A DNA stretch of 64,000 bases from NCBI GenBank assembly GCA_965222725.1, contig OZ244969.1, forward strand, positions 2,728,001 through 2,792,000, written 5' to 3'. The position numbers and the translations under genes were made by a program. Positions within the stretch are counted from its first letter, which is position 1. Every line of letters starts with the position of its first letter. Shown here piece after piece: positions 58,773 through 64,000 of the stretch. This DNA comes from GCA-2748575 sp965222725. Its GTDB lineage: Bacteria; Pseudomonadota; Gammaproteobacteria; Pseudomonadales; Ketobacteraceae. The notes beneath the pieces are model-generated. The model was not told the DNA's origin and searched no databases. It worked only from the letters and a program-made list of their open reading frames with translations.

Positions 58773-59833
58773 CCAAGGAATGGAAGGCCCTTGATTGGCC
58801 AGATCGTCAGTTCCCAGGGAAGCCCACCAAGAAGTTGGTGCTTCGTGGACTTATGCTTCACTACAACCATTCAACCAAGCGTTGTAAACACGTGAGCATT
58901 GAATGGTTGGCTCAGTACGCTTGCTGCTCTTACCGTCAAGTAAGGCGGGACCTGGTTGCCATGGAAGAGGATGGATACCTGACCCGCGTTGTCCATGGTG
59001 GCCGAGTGAATGAATACGTTCTCAATTTCGACCACGAGGACATTGATTTTATTGGTGACTCTTTAACCGGGGACACACAGTCCGGGGTGCGAAAACTGCC
59101 AAACGGAGAACCTGAAGAGTTATCCACAGAGGACTGTGAGTCCTCGGTACCCAGGACCACCAGTCCCCGGCTAAATTCTAACCGGGGTTACACGGTCCAG
59201 GGGGAGGGGACTGACAGTCCAGGGGGTGAGGTCACACAGTCCTGGGACCGAGGTCACACAGTCCCCCCAACTACTACTAATACTACTACAACAACTAATA
59301 AGGCGTTTCCGATGAACATCCATTGGGAACCCACTGACGTTTTTTACACTTTGATTCTCAAGTCAGGTTTTACCCGGGAAGAAATCACTGACGATCTGCT
59401 GGCCGAATTCCTGAGCTACTGGATCACCCAACCTGAAACCGAGCGTACCCAGGAGCAGTGGGAAAACACTCTGCTGCGCAGGGTTATCGGAAAGCTCAGA
59501 GGCTCCCGGTACCAAGCCCTTGCCCTGGCCAACTCTGCCAGCGCCACCAGAGGCCTGAATACCAAACCTGATCGCAAGCCAGCCCCGGTGGACGTTAACG
59601 AACTGGCTGAACGTCTGGGCCTGTCCATCCCCGCCAACGCCATGCAGCGGGCATTTGCAAAGCGCTGGGACAAGTACGAAGCCAACCGCAAAGCACTCCA
59701 GGCCTGCGGTGGTGCCAACAGCCTGAATTCACTCTCTCCGGAATACGCGCTGAATAAATTCACAGCCGAATACCGGAAGGTCTTACAGAACCTTAAGCCC
59801 GGACCTGACCAGTCCGCAGCAAGCGAGGCGTAA
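58769..59833 (+). CDS. Phage replication protein, O/DnaT-like
   Basis: The 354-residue replication initiator has an N-terminal winged-helix region (KKLVLRGLMLHYNHSTKRCKHVSIEWLAQYACCSYRQVRRDL in two runs, residues about 16-75), a low-complexity centre encoded by the iterons, and a C-terminal DnaT-like domain (WEPTDVFYTLILKSGFTREEI). Lambda O has the same plan: it binds iterons in its own gene and recruits the helicase system. The TTG start at 58769 overlaps the previous stop (TTGA); an alternative longer frame to 58682 is rejected, because it runs through the upstream gene in another phase. Confidence 0.85.
   Translation: MTKEWKALDWPDRQFPGKPTKKLVLRGLMLHYNHSTKRCKHVSIEWLAQYACCSYRQVRRDLVAMEEDGYLTRVVHGGRVNEYVLNFDHEDIDFIGDSLTGDTQSGVRKLPNGEPEELSTEDCESSVPRTTSPRLNSNRGYTVQGEGTDSPGGEVTQSWDRGHTVPPTTTNTTTTTNKAFPMNIHWEPTDVFYTLILKSGFTREEITDDLLAEFLSYWITQPETERTQEQWENTLLRRVIGKLRGSRYQALALANSASATRGLNTKPDRKPAPVDVNELAERLGLSIPANAMQRAFAKRWDKYEANRKALQACGGANSLNSLSPEYALNKFTAEYRKVLQNLKPGPDQSAASEA
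59069..59300. other. Candidate prophage replication origin inside the O-like gene
   Basis: Seven copies of a 19-bp iteron (consensus close to GRGGWCACACAGTCCNGGG) start at 59069, 59129, 59152, 59184, 59206, 59228 and 59250; the last four are phased at exactly 22 bp, two helical turns. A perfect DnaA box TTATCCACA lies at 59120-59128. An AT-rich CTACTA/ACAACTAATAA tract follows at 59270-59300. This is the layout of lambda ori, which also lies within O. Confidence 0.85.
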
Positions 59834-59836
59834 ACC

Positions 59837-60094
59837 ATGGCAACTCAATCTAACCGACAGCTGATCAGACGTGTGCTTTTCGATGCCAAAGGGCCGGTAT
59901 CGCTTTACTCGATCCACAGAGTCATTGCCCAGAACCACAAGCGGTTTATCTCAGATGCAACCATCAGCGCCGAGATCCGCCGTCTCCGGAAGTCACTGAA
60001 GTCTGAGGGCTGGGATCTGAAGGGCGAACCAGCCGAAGGAAAAAAATACTTCCTGTACTGGGTTGAGAAGATCGGCGAAGGGGCTGTGGCATGA
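59837..60094 (+). CDS. Winged-helix phage protein
   Basis: The 85-residue basic protein (RQLIRRVLFDAKGPVSLYSIHRVIAQNHKRFISDATISAEIRRLRK in runs) looks like a small winged-helix DNA-binding protein. It starts 3 bp after the replication gene stop with an AGGCG sequence before it, and overlaps the next gene by 4 bp (ATGA). It may assist replication; that is inferred from position only. Confidence 0.68.
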   Translation: MATQSNRQLIRRVLFDAKGPVSLYSIHRVIAQNHKRFISDATISAEIRRLRKSLKSEGWDLKGEPAEGKKYFLYWVEKIGEGAVA

Positions 60095-60720
60095 GTGACG
60101 TGGTGTCCGGGCATATCGTTCGCGTTCGTCCGCTGGGTGCTGGGTGCAGTGTGCTGACGGTAGTCGTTCCGTTTGAAACCGGTGAAGCCAAGAACTATGC
60201 CCCAGGCCGTCACGTGGCTTTGGCCCTGCTTGAGCAGGAATTCCCCCGGATCTATGGGGAGCAGGCACGAATCCTGTTCAAGTCTGGTTTTTTCAACAAT
60301 CCCAAGGTGCTGGAAGCAATCGGCCCTGAGAGCCAGTACAACGAATGGGTTCGCAGTCGTCCCAGCGTTGTGAGCAAACGCCGCGGTACCGACTCAGACC
60401 GGATTGAGGCTGCGCACGTCCGGATGCTCTCAGAGGGTGCTGGTACCGCTCGGAAAAACAAGTACGCGACCATTCCGCTCCTGATGAGTGAGCACCGGGC
60501 CCAGCATGACAACGGCTATCAGGCTATTGGCGGCAAGGAAAAACTGATCAGCCTGCTGTACCGACACCGAATTGAGTGGGCCAAGGAAGCGATTAAATAC
60601 CAGATCGGATTCTTTGCGAGTTTCACGCAAATCCCACCGCTGTATTTCATCCACTTCTGCCAGCGCCGCGGAATTGAGAAATACATACCCAAGGAATACC
60701 GGGAGGCAGCCAATGGATGA
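60091..60720 (+). CDS. Hypothetical phage protein
   Basis: The 209-residue protein is not one I recognise. It has a possible beta-rich N-terminus (SGHIVRVRPLGAGCSVLTVVVPF), a basic middle and a C-terminus ending RGIEKYIPKEYREAANG. Its C-terminal motif recurs as a broken copy at 60887-60943. No catalytic motif is visible. Both ends overlap neighbours in the rightward operon. Confidence 0.7.
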   Translation: MSDVVSGHIVRVRPLGAGCSVLTVVVPFETGEAKNYAPGRHVALALLEQEFPRIYGEQARILFKSGFFNNPKVLEAIGPESQYNEWVRSRPSVVSKRRGTDSDRIEAAHVRMLSEGAGTARKNKYATIPLLMSEHRAQHDNGYQAIGGKEKLISLLYRHRIEWAKEAIKYQIGFFASFTQIPPLYFIHFCQRRGIEKYIPKEYREAANG

Positions 60721-60871
60721 GCTACTGAAAACATACACCTGGGCGTTGGACGGTCTCGACCGCTGTTATGTCTGCCTCCGGGATTCAATGGAAATCGTGT
60801 ACTGCGGGTTGCCGGGTGTTGGTGGGCCAGTCCTGCTTTTTGATCTTGAGGATATGGGGTGGGACAGCTAG
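60713..60871 (+). CDS. 52-residue phage protein
   Basis: MDELLKTYTWALDGLDRCYV begins a 52-residue product with two Cys (CYVCLRDSMEIVYCG contains three). GGGAGGCAG precedes the ATG, and the gene overlaps the preceding stop by 8 bp, supporting the start. The function is unknown. Confidence 0.65.
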   Translation: MDELLKTYTWALDGLDRCYVCLRDSMEIVYCGLPGVGGPVLLFDLEDMGWDS

Positions 60872-60886
60872 CGGTTAGCCAGCACT

Positions 60887-60943
60887 GGATTTGAGAAATA
60901 CCTGCCCGCTGCCTACCGAGCGGCGGCCAACGAAACCAACTAA
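60887..60943 (+). pseudogene. Remnant of a second copy of the upstream gene's 3' end
   Basis: The translation GFEKYLPAAYRAAANETN followed by a stop matches the C-terminus GIEKYIPKEYREAANG of the protein encoded at 60091-60720. No start or body remains. It looks like a scar of recombination between phage genes that share this end. Confidence 0.6.
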
Positions 60944-60959
60944 CTGCGAGGGGCAGAGA

Positions 60960-61319
60960 GTGAGAGTTGCAAGCTATGAAGAGTGGAAGGCTATGGAGGA
61001 AGCGGCCAAGAAACCTGATGACCTGGTTGATTGTTTTGAGTGCCATGGTGATGGAGTTGTTGAGTGTTGCGAGTGTGGCAACGAGCGCGACTGTGATTTG
61101 TGCGATGACAACGGGAAGGTTAAGTGGAGCGAAGTACCTGACGGCAATAAGTACCAGTATTTCAGCCGGTCCCGTTACCTGGAAGAGGTTAAAAAAGATC
61201 TGCTGGCCCTGGCCAATTGGTTGGCTAAGCCGCCTGAAGCATTGTTTCTTGAGGCTGGTTTTGTGCCCTACACCCACGCGAGAACCAAAAAGCTTGATTT
61301 TATGGAGGGTGCGGCCTGA
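60960..61319 (+). CDS. Phage protein with DnaJ-type zinc finger
   Basis: The 119-residue protein contains the Cys-rich block CFECHGDGVVECCECGNERD-CDLC (about 25-50), which resembles the CxxCxGxG repeats of the DnaJ zinc-binding domain. Many lambdoid phages carry such small DnaJ-like zinc proteins in the early operon. GTG 60960 follows GAGGGG; an upstream ATG frame at 60891 overlaps the gene remnant and is less likely. Its stop overlaps the next start. Confidence 0.75.
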   Translation: MRVASYEEWKAMEEAAKKPDDLVDCFECHGDGVVECCECGNERDCDLCDDNGKVKWSEVPDGNKYQYFSRSRYLEEVKKDLLALANWLAKPPEALFLEAGFVPYTHARTKKLDFMEGAA

Positions 61320-61672
61320 TGCCTTCGCAATCAATAACCATGACCACAAAGGAAAAGGTGGTCAGGGAATCTATCAGGCGCATTCAGAAGCGTATTGCAA
61401 AGGTTGATGAATTACTTGCAGAGAACCCCTACGAGGAGTTGATTCAGGTTAACAGGGAATTCAATGAGTGCATGCAGAGCGGCAACTTCAACGAAGCCGC
61501 GCTAAAGAAGTCCGGGGAACTGGCAGAAAGATATAAGCAGCTAATGGCCCGCGCCAAAAAGATTTCTAAGCCTGGATACAGCATAAAGCTGATTGACGAA
61601 AAGGCTCAGCTCAATAGCGAGCTATCTGCTTTGGCCTCGGAGCTATCGATAATTGAATTACGTTCCCGTTAG
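61319..61672 (+). CDS. Coiled-coil phage protein
   Basis: The 117-residue helical protein has two coiled-coil stretches (ESIRRIQKRIAKVDELLAEN and IDEKAQLNSELSALASELS). No known domain is recognised. It overlaps genes on both sides in the rightward operon, which supports expression. The ATG 61319 starts within the preceding stop (TGATG). Confidence 0.68.
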   Translation: MPSQSITMTTKEKVVRESIRRIQKRIAKVDELLAENPYEELIQVNREFNECMQSGNFNEAALKKSGELAERYKQLMARAKKISKPGYSIKLIDEKAQLNSELSALASELSIIELRSR

Positions 61673-62027
61673 ACGAAAGCTCAAAAGGCCAAAGAAGCCA
61701 TCAAAGCACCGGAACGTCAAAACAGGCGGCTATGACTCCAAGAAAGAGAGCAAGCGGGCCAGAGACTTGAAGGTGCTGCAGCGGGCAGGTGAGATCAGCG
61801 AACTCAGGGAGCAGGTTCCCTATGTGCTGATACCCACACAGAGGAACGGGCAGGGCAGGTGTTTGGAAAGGTCCGTGAAGTACATAGCGGATTTTGTTTA
61901 CAGGGATTCGGCGGGCAGGCAGGTGGTTGAGGACAGTAAGAGCGAGCACACCAGGACGCTCCCGGATTACATCATAAAGCGCAAGCTGATGCTGTGGGTT
62001 CACGGTATCAGGATCAAAGAAACCTGA
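61653..62027 (+). CDS. DUF1064 family phage nuclease-like protein
   Basis: The 124-residue protein belongs to the DUF1064 group, with a basic N-terminus (KRPKKPSKHRNVKTGGYDSKKESKRA in runs), ELREQVPYVLIP, and YIADFVYRDSAGRQVVEDSKSEHTRT-DYIIKRKLM, whose Asp, Glu and Lys fit a PD-(D/E)xK nuclease core like those of phage recombination or packaging enzymes. The TTG start at 61653 overlaps the upstream gene by 20 bp. The assignment as an endonuclease is inference. Confidence 0.8.
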   Translation: MNYVPVRRKLKRPKKPSKHRNVKTGGYDSKKESKRARDLKVLQRAGEISELREQVPYVLIPTQRNGQGRCLERSVKYIADFVYRDSAGRQVVEDSKSEHTRTLPDYIIKRKLMLWVHGIRIKET

Positions 62028-62037
62028 GGGGGTGTGA

Positions 62038-62304
62038 GTGAAGAGAAAGCACAGGGACCAGAACGGTAAGGCAATCCCATGGGTGCGAACAAGGTTTGCT
62101 GTCAAGTACCTGGCGTTCCGAACGTTGCAGAGCGTAATGGTATGCGCGGCTGCCGAGGCTCAGATAAAGGCTATCCGTTTCAGTGATGCGCCCAAAGAGA
62201 AGAAGGCTATGGCTATCGTGACCGCCACGGCCAATACGGTGTCAGCACTGGCAAAAATCAACCGATACGGCTCAGCAAGCCGGGAACAAAAAGCCGGAGT
62301 TTAA
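62038..62304 (+). CDS. Small basic phage protein
   Basis: An 88-residue GTG-start protein with a basic N-terminus (KRKHRDQNGKAIPWVRTRFAVKYLAF in runs) and an Ala-rich helical C-terminus. The GAGGGGGTG sequence serves as ribosome-binding site. It has no recognised domain. It is followed 2 bp later by rdgC. Confidence 0.6.
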   Translation: MKRKHRDQNGKAIPWVRTRFAVKYLAFRTLQSVMVCAAAEAQIKAIRFSDAPKEKKAMAIVTATANTVSALAKINRYGSASREQKAGV

Positions 62305-62306
62305 AT

Positions 62307-63245
62307 ATGTGGTTTAAGAATTTGAGAATTTACCGTTTCACCTCTTCCTTTGATACCAGCCCGGAAGAACTGGAAACGCAGCTGAAGGAAGCACCTTTCA
62401 CACCTTGCGGTAGTTACAGCAAGGAATCCATGGGGTGGGTGCCGCCCTTGGGCCGCACCGGTGTCCAGCTGGTACACACGGCCAACGGCCAGCACATGAT
62501 TTGCCTGATGATGGAAGAGAAGATCCTGCCGGCTTCCGTGGTGAACGATGCCCTGCAGGAGCGGGCTGACGCGGTTGAGGAAAAGGTGGGCCGCAAGCTA
62601 TTCCGCAAAGAGCGCCTGCAGCTGAAAGACGATGTGATCGCGGACCTCCTGCCTAAAGCCTTTCCCAAAAAGCAAAAGGTGTTCGCCTACATCAGTCCGG
62701 TGGATCGGCTGCTGGTGATCAATACCGGCAGCCAGGGGCAGGCCGAAACATTCTTGGGCTTCCTGCGCAACACCCTGGGCAGCCTCCCTGTAGTCCCGGT
62801 ATCCACCGTGGGGGTGCCCGCCGACATCATGACCCGGTGGTTACTACAGGGTTACGGTACCGACGGCTTTGAACTGGAATCAGATGTGGAGCTGTTCAAC
62901 CCCAAGGAAGACGGCAACACCGTGCGCTGTAAGGGGCAGGATCTGAGCTCCCATGAAATCGAAGAGCATCTAAAGGCTGGCAAGCTGGCCAATAAGTTGC
63001 GGGTGTCCTGGAGGGATCGCCTTACTTGCGTGATCAATGACAGCCTGGCCATTACCGGCCTGAAGTTCAGTGACGTGATTCTGGAGAAAGCCAACGAATA
63101 CGATGCAGAGAGCGTGGCAGAACAGTTTGATCAGGACTTTACCCTGATGACCCTGGAGCTGGGCCGGTTCTACAAGGATCTGTTCAGGGCCTTCGGTGGC
63201 CTGGAGAAAAGCAGGCTGGAAGAACCGGAAGCCAGCGAAGCCTGA
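62307..63245 (+). CDS. rdgC: Recombination-associated protein RdgC (prophage copy)
   Basis: RdgC forms ring-shaped DNA-binding dimers that limit RecA access. The 312-residue protein begins MWFKNLRIYRFT and contains CGSYSKESMGWVPPLG, LFRKERLQLKDDVIADLLPKAF in runs, and GVPADIMTRWL, all typical of the family. RdgC is usually a host chromosomal gene of about 300 residues; copies on phages and plasmids are known. It lies in the early rightward operon and could modulate host RecA during phage recombination. Confidence 0.95.
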   Translation: MWFKNLRIYRFTSSFDTSPEELETQLKEAPFTPCGSYSKESMGWVPPLGRTGVQLVHTANGQHMICLMMEEKILPASVVNDALQERADAVEEKVGRKLFRKERLQLKDDVIADLLPKAFPKKQKVFAYISPVDRLLVINTGSQGQAETFLGFLRNTLGSLPVVPVSTVGVPADIMTRWLLQGYGTDGFELESDVELFNPKEDGNTVRCKGQDLSSHEIEEHLKAGKLANKLRVSWRDRLTCVINDSLAITGLKFSDVILEKANEYDAESVAEQFDQDFTLMTLELGRFYKDLFRAFGGLEKSRLEEPEASEA

Positions 63246-63280
63246 GGGTGTTGCTCTCTCAATAAACGGAGGTGATTTAA

Positions 63281-63535
63281 GTGAAGTGGATAAAAGTCAT
63301 CTGGAAGATATTGCTGTTTTTGGGGCGCCCGTCATTGGTTGGGATGTATGGGGCTCTTTACGGGCTCTACTTGGACAACTGGCTGGCCGCAATGTTCTTC
63401 TTGGGGGTGTCGCTGGTGTGCCAGTCAGTGGAGCGTCATGCCGACAATCAAAACCCCCCGGCCATCACGGTCAACTATCACGACAGTCTTGGCCAGCCCA
63501 GCCAGGGCAATAATGAATACGGCCCAAGGGTGTAA
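63281..63535 (+). CDS. Small phage membrane protein
   Basis: An 84-residue GTG-start protein, preceded by GGAGGTG, with a hydrophobic N-terminal half (VIWKILLFLGRPSLVGMYGALYGLYL in runs; probably two helices) and a soluble C-terminus. No family is recognised. Confidence 0.62.
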   Translation: MKWIKVIWKILLFLGRPSLVGMYGALYGLYLDNWLAAMFFLGVSLVCQSVERHADNQNPPAITVNYHDSLGQPSQGNNEYGPRV

Positions 63536-63560
63536 CACTTTCAACAACTGGAGAGCGACA

Positions 63561-63992
63561 ATGGACGACATGATAACACCGGGAATATTCAATAATTCTG
63601 GGGGTGGTGGAGCGATGACTAACGGTGCAGACGATTTCAAGGTGCGAATTCCTGACGCGGTGGAGCCGCGGCCTTCTTGGTGTGCCTCCGCTGCTCCACG
63701 GCAGGAAATATTTGACGGTTTGTCATTCTCCCAGGCTCTGATCGTTAAAAAGTGCGAAGAGGTCAAGGAGTTGCTTATTGAGAAAAACCGCAAGTACGGT
63801 GACTCAGCGCTGAACCCTAAGCGCATATTCTCCAACGCTGACCCTATGGCCCAGATAGACGTAAGACTTGATGACAAGCTTTCTCGTATTGCCAGTGGCC
63901 AGGCTGACGAGGACGAGGATGTCTACCTGGATTTAACCGGATACCTGATCCTGAGGATGGTGGCCGATGAAATGCAAAAGGGTGACACATGA
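63561..63992 (+). CDS. DUF1599-like phage protein
   Basis: The 143-residue protein has a C-terminal segment IEKNRKYGDSALNPKRIFSN-DPMAQIDVRLDDKLSRIASG resembling DUF1599 (nucleotide modification associated domain 1), which is found in phages near base-modifying enzymes. The start is either ATG 63561 or ATG 63615 (MTNGADDFKV, with GGAG 5 bp upstream). The stop overlaps another ATG (63989), so a further gene begins at the window edge. Confidence 0.68.
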   Translation: MDDMITPGIFNNSGGGGAMTNGADDFKVRIPDAVEPRPSWCASAAPRQEIFDGLSFSQALIVKKCEEVKELLIEKNRKYGDSALNPKRIFSNADPMAQIDVRLDDKLSRIASGQADEDEDVYLDLTGYLILRMVADEMQKGDT

Positions 63993-64000
63993 GGTTATGT
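63989..64000 (+). CDS. Next phage gene, cut by the window end
   Basis: ATG at 63989 overlaps the preceding TGA (ATGA), the junction type used throughout this operon. Only four codons are in the window, so nothing can be said about the product. Confidence 0.35.

Larger units (their letters stand above)
49551..64000. mobile_element. Lambdoid prophage, left part (right end outside window)
   Basis: The features are an integrase next to a tRNA, an excisionase-like gene, a leftward operon of small genes with a DNA methyltransferase, a CI/Cro switch with two operator arrays, a DnaT-domain replication protein with an internal origin, RdgC and DUF1064. No structural or lysis genes appear before the window ends. 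All 14 kb look intact; no frameshifted phage gene was seen except a small 3' gene remnant at 60887-60943. Confidence 0.9.

Noticed and set aside
1..64000. CRISPR arrays or insertion sequences
   Set aside because: No regularly spaced repeat array with unique spacers and no transposase gene were seen; the only regular repeats are the phage iterons.

Overview
The window is a chromosomal segment of a gammaproteobacterium, probably a marine or halotolerant member of the Pseudomonadales/Oceanospirillales group; I cannot name the genus. The clues are the runs kdsA-eno-ftsB-ispD-ispF-truD-pcm-nlpD-rpoS, rpoS-(Rsm RNA)-fdxA as in Pseudomonas, cinA-recA, recX-alaS-lysC-csrA and hemN-fnr/anr, together with ectoine genes (salt stress) and a phasin (PHA storage).

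Region 1 (1-16.7 kb) is housekeeping: KDO and glycolytic enzymes, the divisome protein FtsB, isoprenoid and tRNA modification enzymes, protein repair, a DUF368 lipid-carrier transporter, the amidase activator NlpD and sigma-S. The 1.2 kb between rpoS and fdxA has no protein gene but carries two tandem GGA-rich RNAs of the CsrB/RsmZ type, each with its own terminator and an equally spaced pair of TGTAGG boxes upstream. Their likely target, csrA, is at 48.8 kb. MutS, a chemoreceptor, PncC/CinA and SOS-controlled RecA follow.

Region 2 (16.7-44 kb) separates recA from recX and is rich in stress and signalling genes. It has an ectoine operon (ectB-ectC-DksA/TraR-like-ask-TPR protein) that lacks ectA, facing a CheW-like gene and a MarR regulator with EctR-type operators between them. 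It also has a GGDEF response regulator, two large hybrid histidine kinases with HPt domains, hemN under an FNR-type promoter followed by fnr/anr, an FKBP isomerase, a phasin fused to an acyl-CoA-binding domain, a periplasmic binding protein paired with a GGDEF-EAL protein, a BON-domain protein, and the GlrK-lipoprotein-GlrR two-component operon.

Region 3 (44-49.6 kb) holds recX, alaS, lysC, csrA, tRNA-Ser(GCT) with a duplicated 3' end 188 bp downstream, and tRNA-Arg(ACG).

Region 4 (49.55 kb to the window end) is the left part of a lambdoid prophage integrated at tRNA-Arg. A leftward operon runs from about 55.35 kb down to the integrase, with many 4-base start/stop overlaps. An immunity region follows: CI- and Cro-like repressors, two arrays of similar 15-bp operators (OL-like at 55.6 kb, OR-like at 57.8 kb), and cargo genes between them. 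The rightward operon encodes a LuxR-type HTH protein, a DnaT-domain replication protein whose gene contains seven iterons, a DnaA box and an AT-rich tract (a lambda-like origin), several small proteins, a DUF1064 protein and a prophage RdgC. The prophage continues past the window end.
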